Notes: generated by a model from the sequence alone, not told the origin. Shown: positions 53,632 to 63,587, counted from the first letter of the stretch. The stretch: DNA of 64,000 bases from Amylolactobacillus amylophilus DSM 20533 = JCM 1125 (GCF_001936335.1 NZ_CP018888.1:1178001-1242000), one strand, 5' to 3'. Numbers and translations: made by a program.

Positions 53632-55719
53632 TTGGATAAAACGAAACCAATGAAGATGGATCACGATCACATGGAACACGAGCAGATGGATCATTCGATG
53701 ATGAATCACGGCGGAATGGATCATAGCCATATGCACCACGGTATGTCCGGGATGGAGCATATAGGTAACTTGAAGTTGAAGGTTGTTGTATCCTTTATTC
53801 TCGGAATTCCGATTCTGTTGATGGCACCCATGATGGGTGCTGAGCTACCGTTTCAATTCACATTTACCGGCTCGAGCTGGGTTGTATTAGCTCTCTCAAC
53901 AATCTTGTTTTTTTATGGTGGCTGGCCATTCATCGGCGGTGCCTACGAGGAATTAAAACAGAAGAAGCCGGCAATGATGACCCTGATAGCAATGGGAATT
54001 AGCGTGGCCTATTTCTACAGTGTCTATGCCGTAATTAACAATGACTTGCTTGGTCGACACCCCCATGTGATGGATTTCTTCTTTGAGCTGGCATCATTAA
54101 TCATCATCATGCTGCTAGGTCACTGGATCGAAATGAATTCGGTCATGAAAGCTGGTAGCGCACTTGATCAGTTGAGTAAGCTGGTGCCAGATGTTGCCCA
54201 TGTGCTGCACGAGGATAATCAGATTCATGACATGCCCGTCGCAAGCCTACAACAAGAGATGACTGTGTTAGTTCGTGCCGGTGAGAGTATCCCCGCGGAC
54301 GGCGTTATCGAGGATGGTAGTAGCCACGTCGATGAATCACTCGTGACTGGCGAGTCGCGTAAGGTGGCTAAGCAAATTGGCGATCAGGTCATTGGTGGGA
54401 CGATTAATGGCGATGGTACACTGACAATTAAAGTTACCCAGGAACAAGGTAAGGGCTTCTTAGCCCAAGTTTCAGAACTAGTCATGAATGCCCAGTCAGC
54501 TAAATCACGTGCCGAAAATTTGGCAAACAAGGTTGCTGGCTGGTTGTTCTACGCTGCCTTGACCGTCGGTATCGTAGCCTTCTTAATTTGGCTCCCAACT
54601 AGCGGTCTCTCGAAAGCTGCCTCGATTCTCGTGACCGTACTTGTAATTGCGTGTCCACATGCACTTGGCTTAGCGATTCCACTCGTGGTATCGCGTTCCA
54701 CATCTATTGCTGCGATGAAGGGTCTCCTGATTCGTGACCGTGATTCATTAGAGAATGCCCAAAAGATTGAGTATGTTTTGATGGACAAGACTGGTACTCT
54801 GACCGAGGGTGTATTCGAAGTTACCGCAATCAAATCGTTAACGGATAATATGAGTAAAGATGAAGTTAGTGCGCTATTTGCAGGACTAGAGCAGAATTCC
54901 AGTCACCCGATCGCCCAGAGTATTGTTGATTATGTTGCGGCCAAGGGAATTACTGCCACCAAATTTACGGACGTCGAAACCGTTAAGGGTGTCGGGATGC
55001 AGGGTACTTATGAAGGTACAAAATACATGATTGTGAACAGAAAGTATCTGGAACAGAATCAGATTAATTTCGCGCAGGTAGAATATGACCAGTTAGCTGG
55101 TCAAGGTCTGTCTGTGAGCTTCCTGATTGCTCAAAATGAGGTCCTCGGAATTATCGGTGTTGGTGACAAGATTAAGGAGAGTACTAAGGCCTTCATCAAG
55201 CAGTTGAAGAATCGTAACCTGATACCGGTAATGTTGACTGGTGATAATGCTACTGCTGCCAAAATTGTGGCGGACCAGATTGGCGTGACGGAATTTAAGG
55301 CTGAATTGCTCCCTGATGATAAGCAGAAGATTGTTGCACAATATCAAGCTGCCGGTCATCGGGTGATGATGGTCGGTGACGGGGTCAATGATGCACCTGC
55401 ACTTGCACTGGCTGACATCGGGGTGGCAATTGGTGCCGGAACAGACGTGGCCATTGATGCTGCGGACGTCATATTGGTGAAGAGCAACCCAACGGATATC
55501 TTGAACTTCCTGGATCTGGCAAAAGCTACGAACAAGAAGATGGTTGAGAATCTCTGGTGGGGTGCAGGCTACAACATCCTTGCCTTACCACTAGCTGCTG
55601 GTGTATTAGCTCCAATTGGCTTTATCCTGAATCCAGCTGTTGGTGCAGTGTTGATGTCTTTATCGACAGTGATCGTCGCCGTTAATGCGATGGCTTTAAA
55701 GGTCAAAACAAATAACTAG
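53632..55719 (+). CDS. copB: Copper-exporting P1B-type ATPase, CopB subtype
   Basis: 695 residues from TTG 53632 (GAGG upstream). A Met/His-rich N-terminal tail (residues 1-45) replaces the usual CxxC metal-binding domains. The membrane motif is CPH (Cys341-Pro342-His343), diagnostic of CopB rather than the CPC of CopA. TGES, phosphorylation site DKTGT (Asp385), and GDGVNDAPALALADIG are intact. Expressed with copY under cop-box control. It exports Cu(I) and perhaps Ag(I). Confidence 0.95.
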   Translation: MDKTKPMKMDHDHMEHEQMDHSMMNHGGMDHSHMHHGMSGMEHIGNLKLKVVVSFILGIPILLMAPMMGAELPFQFTFTGSSWVVLALSTILFFYGGWPFIGGAYEELKQKKPAMMTLIAMGISVAYFYSVYAVINNDLLGRHPHVMDFFFELASLIIIMLLGHWIEMNSVMKAGSALDQLSKLVPDVAHVLHEDNQIHDMPVASLQQEMTVLVRAGESIPADGVIEDGSSHVDESLVTGESRKVAKQIGDQVIGGTINGDGTLTIKVTQEQGKGFLAQVSELVMNAQSAKSRAENLANKVAGWLFYAALTVGIVAFLIWLPTSGLSKAASILVTVLVIACPHALGLAIPLVVSRSTSIAAMKGLLIRDRDSLENAQKIEYVLMDKTGTLTEGVFEVTAIKSLTDNMSKDEVSALFAGLEQNSSHPIAQSIVDYVAAKGITATKFTDVETVKGVGMQGTYEGTKYMIVNRKYLEQNQINFAQVEYDQLAGQGLSVSFLIAQNEVLGIIGVGDKIKESTKAFIKQLKNRNLIPVMLTGDNATAAKIVADQIGVTEFKAELLPDDKQKIVAQYQAAGHRVMMVGDGVNDAPALALADIGVAIGAGTDVAIDAADVILVKSNPTDILNFLDLAKATNKKMVENLWWGAGYNILALPLAAGVLAPIGFILNPAVGAVLMSLSTVIVAVNAMALKVKTNN

Positions 55720-55762
55720 TGATCGTGTTAAAAATTAGTGTGTGTTAATAACTCCCTAAAAT

Positions 55763-55808
55763 AAGGGCCGCCATATTGGAATTTGGATTCCTGTATAGCG
55801 GCCCTTTT
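55763..55808. terminator. Terminator between copB and bceS
   Basis: AAGGGCCGC (55763-55771) pairs with GCGGCCCTT (55798-55806), with an inner GGAAT/ATTCC stem. It serves both convergent units. Confidence 0.85.
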
Positions 55809-55819
55809 GGTTATCTGTT

Positions 55820-56872
55820 TTAGAGCGTGATATTATTCGTGTCGTCGTGATCGTTGTAGAAGCCTAAGTGGGGAATGCTTAGTGTGACGGTCGTACCCAC
55901 GTACTCGGTCGATTGGAGAGTTAATTTATGGGCCAGTTTCTTCGCCATTTTAGAAGCGAGGTAGAGGCCGAGACCAGTCGACTTGGTGTTCTGCTTGCGC
56001 CCATTCGAACCGGTGAAACCCTGCTCAAATACCCTGGAGAGATCTGCTTTCGGAATGCCAATCCCATTATCCGTCAACGAAAGGGTTACTTCCTGTGGCG
56101 TGGTTCTGATGGTGAATTCAACCTTGCCGCCCTCCGGAGTATACTTGATGGCGTTACTCAGCAGCTGATTCAAGATGAATTTAAGCCACTTCTCGTCTGT
56201 TAGAATCGTGGAATCCGTACCCAGAATATTGAAGGAGATTTGCTTATTTAAAATATAGGTCATGTTCTCGATGGCGACGTCCTTTACAATTTCCTTCAGT
56301 GAGTACTTAGCAATGATGTAGTCGTTTGAGAAATTTTCGAGACGGGAGTAGTAGAGAACCTGTTCCACTAAGTGATCGATTCTGGAAATCTCTTCAGTAA
56401 TCTGCGCACTTTTGGTTTCAGGGATGTTTGTGGCAACCGATTCATTCAGCAGTTGCAAGGCTGAAATGGGTACCTTGATCTCGTGAATCCACGTGTTGAT
56501 GAACTCTTGCTGGTTGGCGAGTTGCTCGACCAACTCATTATTGTTAAGCCGGCTGTAGTCAAGGAGGGCATTGTAGGCAGCCTCGTATGCTCGATTAGTG
56601 TTGGTTTGGGCTAAGTTTAAGCGTTCCTCGAATCCCTTCTCAGGGTGCTCTGTCCTATACTTTAGCTCCTCGTAGAAGTTGCGTCTGGACCAATAAAGCA
56701 CTATTAGGAAGAGAAATAAGAAGACAATACTAAGTAGATCCAAGTACAGCAGGCCGAAAATACTTGCCTTTAAACTAGAGTCAATCCAAATAATGAGGTT
56801 CAAAAAGATGAGACCGAAGAGAAAGCCCAACACATGGGTTAGATGGTCTTTGAAAAAACGCCAGAAATTCAT
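55820..56872 (-). CDS. BceS-type intramembrane-sensing histidine kinase
   Basis: 350 residues with two N-terminal helices (about 13-30 and 38-60) joined by an almost absent extracellular loop, the mark of kinases that sense through their BceAB partner rather than a ligand. Phospho-acceptor His130 in TWIHEIKVPISALQLL, N box NQLLSNAIKYTPEGG, G boxes DNGIGI and GLGLYLASKMAKKL. Encoded just downstream of the response regulator and divergent from the ABC pair at 57.7-60.5 kb. Confidence 0.92.
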   Translation of the reverse strand: MNFWRFFKDHLTHVLGFLFGLIFLNLIIWIDSSLKASIFGLLYLDLLSIVFLFLFLIVLYWSRRNFYEELKYRTEHPEKGFEERLNLAQTNTNRAYEAAYNALLDYSRLNNNELVEQLANQQEFINTWIHEIKVPISALQLLNESVATNIPETKSAQITEEISRIDHLVEQVLYYSRLENFSNDYIIAKYSLKEIVKDVAIENMTYILNKQISFNILGTDSTILTDEKWLKFILNQLLSNAIKYTPEGGKVEFTIRTTPQEVTLSLTDNGIGIPKADLSRVFEQGFTGSNGRKQNTKSTGLGLYLASKMAKKLAHKLTLQSTEYVGTTVTLSIPHLGFYNDHDDTNNITL

Positions 56873-56887
56873 AAATGCTCCTTTTTA

Positions 56888-57562
56888 TCAGGGAATAATA
56901 TAGCCCTGACCAACTCTTGTCTGGATGAAGTCAAGTAGCCCAACCTGTTCGAATTTCTTGCGTAGACGGTTAATATTGACTGTCAGCGTGTTGTCGTCAA
57001 CGAAACGCTCGTCTTCCCACAATGCTCGGAGAAGACTGTTCCGACTGATAATTTGGCCGTGCTGGCGTAACAGATACTGTAAGAGCTTATATTCGTTCTT
57101 TGAGAGCTCGATTGTTTGTCCCTGAAACGTTGCCGTACTATTAGATAAGTTCAACGTGAGACCGCCGTGGCTGATTGTTTCGGCGGTCTGTTCAGTGTAG
57201 TTATATGTTCGTCTCAGGAGTGCGTTAATCTTGGCCATCAGGACTTCTGTAGAGAAAGGTTTAGCGACAAAGTCGTCGGCGCCTAGGTTCATGGCCATCA
57301 CCATATCCATATTAGTGTTACGTGAGCTGATAAAGATAATGGGAATTTTTGAGACCGCCCGAATTTTCTGGTTCCAGTAGTAGCCATCAAAAATTGGGAG
57401 GTTAATATCCATTAGAACCAGGTCCGGTTGCTCACGTTCAAAAATCTGCATCACGTTGTTAAAGTCGTCAATGATGATGGCTTGCATGTGCCATTTATCG
57501 AGCGTCTCAGAAATGAGTTCGGCCACGACAGCGTCGTCCTCAACAATCATAATTTTATACAT
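56888..57562 (-). CDS. BceR-type response regulator (OmpR family)
   Basis: 224 residues: receiver domain with Asp9, Asp10 and phospho-acceptor Asp52 (LVLMDINLPIFDG), Lys in FVAKPFS, and an OmpR-type winged helix (ELSKNEYKLLQYLL, NTLTVNINRLRKKFE). It should activate the divergent bceAB genes under antimicrobial peptide stress. Stop is 15 nt before the kinase start, so the two form an operon. Confidence 0.93.
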   Translation of the reverse strand: MYKIMIVEDDAVVAELISETLDKWHMQAIIIDDFNNVMQIFEREQPDLVLMDINLPIFDGYYWNQKIRAVSKIPIIFISSRNTNMDMVMAMNLGADDFVAKPFSTEVLMAKINALLRRTYNYTEQTAETISHGGLTLNLSNSTATFQGQTIELSKNEYKLLQYLLRQHGQIISRNSLLRALWEDERFVDDNTLTVNINRLRKKFEQVGLLDFIQTRVGQGYIIP

Positions 57563-57630
57563 AATCCACCTCTGCCCTAATTTTACCCGTAATTACCGGT
57601 TGTGGCTAGTTAGGTATCCGATGTTTTTTC

Positions 57631-57639
57631 TGCTAAAAT
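57631..57639 (+). promoter_or_regulatory. Extended -10 element before bceA
   Basis: TGCTAAAAT matches TGn plus a -10 variant, 42 bp before the bceA ATG. The -35 is poor, consistent with activator dependence. Confidence 0.45.
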
Positions 57640-57680
57640 GAGCGTAGCAAGTGATTGAAAGTCCTAATCGAGGTTAGCAA

Positions 57681-58436
57681 ATGAGCATTATTGAGCTGCG
57701 GCAAGTCTCAAAGACATACGGAATAAAGAAAAACCGTTATAGTGCGGTCAACAACGTCAGTTTCCGGATTGAACCAGGTGAATTCTTGGGCATCATGGGA
57801 CCTAGTGGTGCGGGGAAGAGCACATTATTAAACATGGCGTCTACGCTAGACTTTCCCACTAGTGGTACCGTCTTGTTGAACGGAAAGGTGACGACCGGCT
57901 TAAACGAGCGCGAATTAGCGGATTTTCGTAAGAACAAATCAGGCTATATCTTCCAAGATTTCAGCCTCCTCGAGAATTTAACCGTGCAGGAGAATATCGA
58001 GTTACCATTATTGGCAGACCATGTTGCTGCGCGTGAAGTGTGGCGGCGTGTGAGGCAGGTGGCCCAACTGTTATTGTTAGAGTCTGTTTTGAACCATTAC
58101 CCAAGTGAGCTTTCCGTCGGCCAAAAGCAACGGGTCGCGGCCGGACGGGCCATTATCAAGCGCCCCGCAATTATCTTTGCCGATGAACCAACGGGGAGCC
58201 TCGATTCACGGTCTGCTACTGAGCTGTTGCAATTCCTGTCGGAGGTCAATCAAAAAGAACAGACGACCATCATGATGGTGACGCATGATCCGTTCACGGC
58301 CAGTTACTGCAAACGGATTATATTCGTGCGTGATGGTCAGATTTTCTCCGAGATCAACCGCGCGGAAAGTCGCCAGGATTTCTTTGAGAAAATCATCAAC
58401 ATGCAAGCGGTCATTGGTGGGGGCCCCAAACGATGA
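57681..58436 (+). CDS. BceA-like ABC transporter ATP-binding protein
   Basis: 251 residues: Walker [11 protein letters not shown]-loop [16 protein letters not shown], Walker [14 protein letters not shown] and H-loop MVTHD. The signature reads [14 protein letters not shown] instead of the usual LSGGQ. Overlaps the permease gene by 4 nt (ATGA), so the two are coupled. Part of a peptide-antibiotic resistance module (bacitracin/nisin type) with the divergent kinase and regulator. Confidence 0.92.
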   Translation: MSIIELRQVSKTYGIKKNRYSAVNNVSFRIEPGEFLGIMGPSGAGKSTLLNMASTLDFPTSGTVLLNGKVTTGLNERELADFRKNKSGYIFQDFSLLENLTVQENIELPLLADHVAAREVWRRVRQVAQLLLLESVLNHYPSELSVGQKQRVAAGRAIIKRPAIIFADEPTGSLDSRSATELLQFLSEVNQKEQTTIMMVTHDPFTASYCKRIIFVRDGQIFSEINRAESRQDFFEKIINMQAVIGGGPKR

Positions 58437-60466
58437 TTATCAAGTTTGCGCTGAAGAACATCAAGCACACCGTTGACCACCTGCCAATCTTTCTGCTCTC
58501 AGTTTCTTTCTCGATTATGGTTGCCTTCTCGTTTTTTCAAATTAGTATGAATGACCGAGTTAAGCGAGAACTGGTGGAAAATGTGGGCATACTTGGCAAT
58601 CAAGGGCTAGCAACCCTGATTTCAATCCATTACTTCATTATTTTCTTTATCTTTCTGTTCGTTCTCTATTCCAATAACTTCTTCATGCGCCAGAAGAGGC
58701 GGGACGTGAGCGTGCTTTTATTTGCCGGCTTCTCCAAGCTACAAATTGCCAGTTACTTCATGGTTCAGATTCTAGTCATCGGCCTAATCTGTCTGACTGC
58801 CGGAATTGGCCTTGGCTTGATTTTCTCCCGCCTGATTTACATGTTTCTTCTGAAATTAATGGCGCTGGACATTGCACCAATTCTTAGCTGGGATTTACAG
58901 GCTGTGCAGGAGATGGCCGTGTTGTTTGCGCTCGCTATGCTGATTCTATTCCTAAACATCATCTATCACATCACCAAAAATAGGGCTTCATTTATCGTCG
59001 ATAAAGAGACCCGCTTCAAGAAACCAAAGGAGAATTGGCTAATTCAAGTGCCGTTTGGGCTATTCTCCCTCTTCGTTTTAGCCTATGAGTTGTACTGGTG
59101 GCTGGCCGATTTGCCGTTTCGGATGCAGCATAACCTGACGACGATTAGTCAGGTACCCGCCGTGATTGCCTCCTTTAGTATTGTGGCGTGCTATGGCTTC
59201 TTCAAGTGGACGTTGCCACTCATGATTAATCTTGTGAAGAAAATGCGGTTGCAAAATGATGTGCAATTGATCTGGTTGAATAATCTGAAGCAGTCGTTGC
59301 TGCAGAACAGCTTTGTCCTCACGATTATTACGTTGACTTCGATTGTCGCACTAGCTATCTTTAGCGCACTTTCGTACGCTTACCCATACCGCCAACAACA
59401 GATACAACGGGATTCGCCCACACAACTTTCCATCACAGCGGCTAAGCTACCGGCAGTGGAAAAGATTGCGTCACGTAATAATGTGAAGCTCAGTAAGCGT
59501 GGTGAGACGAAGGTCAAAGTACTTGTGGATCAAAATGGTGGAGAATATTCTGCATGGAGTTTCATTCAATTTAGTTCGTATAACCAATTTATTGGCCAGA
59601 TGTTTCATAAATTACCCGTACACCTTGAGCCAAATGAGACGATTTTCCTTTCAGATACAGGTGAGGACAACCCGCCTGCTGCCGGTCGGGCGAATGCCAG
59701 CGAGTTTCTCCTGCGAGCGCAGATTGCAACCGGGACGCCAGAGCTGAAGATTACTGACCAATCAAAATACTTTCCAATGGGACGCTACATGTATTTCTCA
59801 AATACGTTGGTGGTAACTGATGGATTATTTGCTCAAATTACGCCCCAGTACGAATATCGAGTGCTTGGTTTCTCGCTAGAGGGTGAGCTGACAACGAAAT
59901 TTAAGCGTGCTATGGCTCAACTTAGCAAGACGGGAGAACGAGACCCCGTAGTTTATTTGGGGTTGAATAAGGCAGATAAAGTGCAGGTAGATACTTCGTA
60001 TGACATGGAGCACTACATCGCAAGCAAACAGGAGTTTAATTTCCTTGAACAGGAAAATGACCGTTTCAAGCAGCTGATCGGGTTAGCGGTCTTTGTTCTC
60101 CTGTTCCTGGGCTTGCTCCTAGTTCTCGCTAGTGGCAACCTGTTGCTCCTGAAACTCCAAGATAGTACCTTTGACAATTTGCACGACTTCCGTATCTACC
60201 GGAGGATGGGCGGTACTAAGCGGGAGCTCAAACGAATTTTGTTGCGCCAAACGAGCATCTTCTTTTTTGCCCCCGTGTTCATGGCGGTGATTGCCAACCT
60301 GGCATTTTTACCCGTGATGACGGGTGAATTCAAGGTCGCGGGCTATGTCTGGCCAATCGTTGTCTACATCATCTATATTACGCTCAATAGTCTGTTCTAT
60401 TACATTGCTTACCGCAATTTTGATACCTTAATTTATAAATCCGTGATTGAAAAGAAAGGGGATTAA
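58433..60466 (+). CDS. BceB-like ABC transporter permease (FtsX family)
   Basis: 677 residues with ten helices in the Bce pattern: N-terminal KFALKNIKHTVDHLPIFLLSVS, a large extracellular domain between helices 7 and 8 (about residues 320-530), and a closing FtsX domain (FDNLHDFRIYRRMGGTKRELKRILLRQ). This large domain binds lipid-linked cell wall precursors or antimicrobial peptides in studied homologues, and the protein also controls the partner kinase. Confidence 0.92.
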   Translation: MIIKFALKNIKHTVDHLPIFLLSVSFSIMVAFSFFQISMNDRVKRELVENVGILGNQGLATLISIHYFIIFFIFLFVLYSNNFFMRQKRRDVSVLLFAGFSKLQIASYFMVQILVIGLICLTAGIGLGLIFSRLIYMFLLKLMALDIAPILSWDLQAVQEMAVLFALAMLILFLNIIYHITKNRASFIVDKETRFKKPKENWLIQVPFGLFSLFVLAYELYWWLADLPFRMQHNLTTISQVPAVIASFSIVACYGFFKWTLPLMINLVKKMRLQNDVQLIWLNNLKQSLLQNSFVLTIITLTSIVALAIFSALSYAYPYRQQQIQRDSPTQLSITAAKLPAVEKIASRNNVKLSKRGETKVKVLVDQNGGEYSAWSFIQFSSYNQFIGQMFHKLPVHLEPNETIFLSDTGEDNPPAAGRANASEFLLRAQIATGTPELKITDQSKYFPMGRYMYFSNTLVVTDGLFAQITPQYEYRVLGFSLEGELTTKFKRAMAQLSKTGERDPVVYLGLNKADKVQVDTSYDMEHYIASKQEFNFLEQENDRFKQLIGLAVFVLLFLGLLLVLASGNLLLLKLQDSTFDNLHDFRIYRRMGGTKRELKRILLRQTSIFFFAPVFMAVIANLAFLPVMTGEFKVAGYVWPIVVYIIYITLNSLFYYIAYRNFDTLIYKSVIEKKGD

Positions 60467-60467
60467 G

Positions 60468-61205
60468 ATGCAAGTTACAGTTTTAGGGATATATGGTGGT
60501 TACCCATACAATGGAGTGCCTAGCAGTTCGTACCTCGTACAGGCGGGTGACTTCAACCTTTTGCTCGATGCTGGGAGCGGCTCGTTGTTGGCACTTGAGC
60601 GGGTCCTTGACCCATTGCAATTGGATGCGGTACTACTAACGCACTATCATCACGATCATGCTGCTGATATCGGTGTCTTACAGTATTATTGGCAACTACA
60701 TCAGGGAACGAGAAAGGAACCAATCTTACCAATTTACGGTCATGATCGGGATCCACTCAACTTTGCCAGTCTAACCCTGCAAGGGGTGACTGAAGGACGC
60801 GCTTATCATGACTACGCAGCAACCAAGATGGGGCCGCTCACACTGACTTTTCTCGAAACCAAACATCCGGTTCCGGCTTTTGCCGTTCGCATCGAGGATC
60901 AAACGGGTACGGTTCTAGTCTTCACGGCGGATACGGCGTACTTCAACGAATTAGTCGAATTCAGCCAGTCAGCTGATCTGCTGATTACGGATACGAATTT
61001 TGCTGCTGCTAAAACAGGGCGGAAATGGCATATGACTAGTGTTGAAGCTGCAACTTTAGCAAAAAATTCAAATTCGAAATCACTATTGTTATCTCATTTG
61101 CCCCAGCAAATTCCGCTCGCACAGATTTTGACAGAAGCGAGTGAAGTCTATCCCGGAGCCATGCTCGCACATCCCGGCCAAACGTACTCCTTACCAAAAG
61201 ACTAG
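60468..61205 (+). CDS. Metallo-beta-lactamase-fold hydrolase
   Basis: 245 residues from ATG 60468 (AAAGGGG overlapping the end of bceB). Metal-binding HxHxDH-type motif THYHHDHAADIG, later Asp in FTADTAYF, and His in LLSHLPQ; similar to RNase Z-like and ElaC-type phosphodiesterases such as YhfI. The starts of the fold (VTVLGIYGGYPYNGVPSSSYLV) fit this subgroup. Probably co-transcribed with bceAB, though a functional link is not evident. Confidence 0.88.
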   Translation: MQVTVLGIYGGYPYNGVPSSSYLVQAGDFNLLLDAGSGSLLALERVLDPLQLDAVLLTHYHHDHAADIGVLQYYWQLHQGTRKEPILPIYGHDRDPLNFASLTLQGVTEGRAYHDYAATKMGPLTLTFLETKHPVPAFAVRIEDQTGTVLVFTADTAYFNELVEFSQSADLLITDTNFAAAKTGRKWHMTSVEAATLAKNSNSKSLLLSHLPQQIPLAQILTEASEVYPGAMLAHPGQTYSLPKD

Positions 61206-61378
61206 ACCTTTTGAATGAAATCGAGCGGAAGTAATCAATATTATAAAAATAAAACTATCTAAAAAATTTGCAAGAAATTCTAATGGATAGAAATAGCTCA
61301 ACCACGCCGTTTAATAAATAACGGAGGCTCTTTTATTTGGAAAAATACTAACTAAAAGAAAGCAATTTCAAAAAACTA
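61206..61378. other. Gene-free AT-rich stretch before spx
   Basis: About 170 bp with no gene and no clear terminator for the preceding operon; it is AT-rich and runs into the spx promoter. Confidence 0.5.
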
Positions 61379-61407
61379 TAGTCATACCAATTTTTATGTT
61401 GTATAAT
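61379..61407 (+). promoter_or_regulatory. Promoter for spx
   Basis: TAGTCA (61379-61384), 17-bp spacer, TATAAT (61402-61407), ~54 bp before ATG 61461. Confidence 0.65.
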
Positions 61408-61460
61408 ATAAATATGAATTAAGGAAAACAAGTTAGTTTTTGTAAAGGAGTGTGAGTTTT

Positions 61461-61859
61461 ATGGTAAATCTATACACATCACCAAGTTGTACATCTTGCA
61501 GAAAAGCTAAATCTTGGCTTAAAGAACATAATATTCCATTTGTAGAGCGTAACATCTTCTCCAATCCACTATCGAAGGACGAAATCATGCAAGTATTGCG
61601 CATGACTGAAGATGGCACAGAGGAAATAATTTCTACCCGCTCTCACGCCTTCCAGAATCTTGGTGTCTCGATTGATGATCTTTCAATCGATAAACTATTG
61701 GATTTAGTTGTGCAGAATCCTGGCCTATTAAGAAGACCAATCATCATGGATGAGAAGCGGCTCCAAGTAGGTTATAACGAGGACGAAATCAGACGTTTCT
61801 TGCCAAGAGAGGTAAGACAACTTGAGCTGCAACAGGCACAAGAGTTGGCCGGATTTTAA
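61461..61859 (+). CDS. spx: Redox-stress regulator Spx
   Basis: ArsC-fold protein that binds the RNA polymerase alpha subunit and switches on thiol-stress genes. 132 residues with the CxxC redox switch at Cys10 and Cys13 ([11 protein letters not shown]), ending in a degradable tail [12 protein letters not shown] 61461 is preferred: AAAGGAG (61444-61450) is 10 nt upstream, and a GTG at 61452 is too close to that site. Its ClpXP adaptor YjbH and ClpC adaptor MecA are encoded in the same locus. Confidence 0.95.
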   Translation: MVNLYTSPSCTSCRKAKSWLKEHNIPFVERNIFSNPLSKDEIMQVLRMTEDGTEEIISTRSHAFQNLGVSIDDLSIDKLLDLVVQNPGLLRRPIIMDEKRLQVGYNEDEIRRFLPREVRQLELQQAQELAGF

Positions 61860-61876
61860 TGACTTTTAAATGCGAT

Positions 61877-61906
61877 AAAAAGAGAAGCTAATGGCTTCTC
61901 TTTTTT
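61877..61906 (+). terminator. Terminator of spx
   Basis: GAGAAGC (61882-61888), loop TAATG, GCTTCTC (61894-61900), with flanking A-run and six T residues. Confidence 0.9.
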
Positions 61907-61976
61907 ATATTGGAGGCTAAAACTTTACTTTTAACACGAACAATGTAGAATATGTGTAAGATAAGAGGTGGTCAAT

Positions 61977-62627
61977 TTGGAAATGAAACGTGTCAATGAA
62001 AATACGATTCGGGTTGTGTTGGGCGCTAAGGATCTTGAGGAGCGCGGAATTACGATGCTCGATTTACTAGGTAATCAGGGTCAAATTGAGAACTTCTTTT
62101 ATAGCATCCTGTCCGAGGTCGATAGTGAGCATGCATTCGCAGATAGCGAAGCCGTTACCTTCCAAGTAATGCCTAATACCAATGGCCTCGAGTTATTGAT
62201 TAGCAAATCAGGTGTTAGAACAGGAAAGAAGAGTAATCAGCAAAATAATCTCTCGCGCCAAGAAATATTGCACGGCTTGGATGAGCTCTCGCTTAGCAGT
62301 GACCGGCTCACCACTATTCAACAGGAGGATCATACACCGGAGCTCGCGAGAACCTATGAGTTTGCTCAGTTTGAAGATGTTATTGGTCTAGCGCATGAAC
62401 TAAAAGTTAATGGATTGACATCGAAGCTAATGGTTTACCGGGATGTTTATTACTTAGAACTCACATTTGAAAGTGCTGACTTCAGTGAGTTGACGGCAAC
62501 GGATGCGTGGGTCATCAGTAACGAGTTTGGGTCAGTGGCTGCTAAGTCGTTTGCCGAAGTCAAGGAAAACGCTAAAGTGCTGTTTGAGCATGATGCGCTC
62601 GAGAACTTACGCTACTACTTTAACTAA
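61977..62627 (+). CDS. mecA: Adaptor protein MecA
   Basis: Adaptor that delivers proteins (ComK in Bacillus, and other targets) to ClpC-ClpP. I start at TTG 61977, giving MEMKRVNENTIRV, with AGAGGTGG 5 nt upstream; a GTG at 61968 lies within that site. The 216 residues have the N-terminal substrate-binding domain (about 1-80), a variable linker and the C-terminal ClpC-binding domain (YEFAQFEDVIGLA, LTFESADFSEL). Normal length for lactobacilli. It has its own terminator. Confidence 0.94.
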   Translation: MEMKRVNENTIRVVLGAKDLEERGITMLDLLGNQGQIENFFYSILSEVDSEHAFADSEAVTFQVMPNTNGLELLISKSGVRTGKKSNQQNNLSRQEILHGLDELSLSSDRLTTIQQEDHTPELARTYEFAQFEDVIGLAHELKVNGLTSKLMVYRDVYYLELTFESADFSELTATDAWVISNEFGSVAAKSFAEVKENAKVLFEHDALENLRYYFN

Positions 62628-62647
62628 TCAAAAAATAATTTGAGAAC

Positions 62648-62684
62648 AAACAGTCAATTTCATTAATGGAATGACTGTTTTTTT
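62648..62684 (+). terminator. Terminator of mecA
   Basis: AAACAGTCA (62648-62656) pairs with TGACTGTTT (62672-62680), followed by a T-run; the loop holds a CATTAATG palindrome. Confidence 0.85.
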
Positions 62685-62710
62685 GCGTACTTCTAAGTGA
62701 GGTAAATAAA

Positions 62711-63574
62711 ATGTATGCAGCACTATTAAATGAGGAGTTGGTCACGGCGGTGGCTGTTTTCGCCCGCGATAGCCAGTCTATTCAGGAGCAAAACTTCGTC
62801 TGTCCTAATTGTCGGAAACCAGTCCAGCTGATTGTTTCTGGGCGGTCCGGCCCGTTTTTTAGACACCTCAACACGCGCTTTCGAACAGCTGAGACGCCGG
62901 AGCATGAGCTGGGTAAGAAAATTATTTTTACAGCAGCACGAGCTCTTGGCTTGGCGGCAAAGCTCGAGGTGCCACTAGCAAACGACCAGATTCGAGCGGA
63001 TGTGTACATTGAGACACTCGGACAGACTTACGGCGTCGAGTTACAATGTGCACCATTAACTACGGCTGAGTTTAATGTACGCCATAACTTTTACCACGAC
63101 GCTCGGATTAGTGATGTTTGGCTGCTCGGAAAACGACATTTCTTGCACCGGAAAATAAAACAAATTCACTTAGATTTGCTCCGTACCAATGCAGACTGGG
63201 GTAGTTATCTGATTGAGGTCGATTCATTCGGCCATCTATTCAGGTTGAAATACAATATTCAACAGGATGATTTGAGTAGAAATTGCCGTTATCAGACACA
63301 ACAATTTGCATTAGATGAACAGGGACTTCTAGCCTTAAAGCAGTTTCGGCCACGTAAACTGCTCAATTATCGGTATGATTATGTGGCTGGCAGTAATTAC
63401 TTGAAACAGCAGGTCCGCCAACAGACTGCGCTCGGTAAACAGCTGAGTTTGCTATGTTATGAGCGAGGTATTCCTGTGCTGGAACTGGCTGAAAGCGAGC
63501 TGGTAGGCTACCGCAAACCGGGTAAAGATGTCTATCTCCTAGCGAGGATTGCGCAAAAAAGGGTAAAAAAATAG
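62711..63574 (+). CDS. coiA: Competence protein CoiA
   Basis: 287-residue protein required in streptococci for recombination of incoming DNA during transformation. Family features: N-terminal zinc-like FVCPNCRKPVQL, then HLN, AETPEHELGKKIIFTAARALG, and the restriction-endonuclease-like core IRADVYIETLGQTYGVELQC. Slightly shorter than streptococcal CoiA (~315 residues). Sits between mecA and yjbH, as in many lactobacilli. The presence of coiA alone does not show competence. Confidence 0.92.
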   Translation: MYAALLNEELVTAVAVFARDSQSIQEQNFVCPNCRKPVQLIVSGRSGPFFRHLNTRFRTAETPEHELGKKIIFTAARALGLAAKLEVPLANDQIRADVYIETLGQTYGVELQCAPLTTAEFNVRHNFYHDARISDVWLLGKRHFLHRKIKQIHLDLLRTNADWGSYLIEVDSFGHLFRLKYNIQQDDLSRNCRYQTQQFALDEQGLLALKQFRPRKLLNYRYDYVAGSNYLKQQVRQQTALGKQLSLLCYERGIPVLELAESELVGYRKPGKDVYLLARIAQKRVKK

Positions 63575-63587
63575 CCAGTTGACTGGC
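63565..63587 (-). terminator. Terminator of yjbH, overlapping the coiA stop codon
   Basis: GCCAG (63574-63578), loop TTGA, CTGGC (63583-63587). The minus-strand T-run is the complement of the A-run at 63565-63571. The coiA stop TAG lies within the element. Confidence 0.75.
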
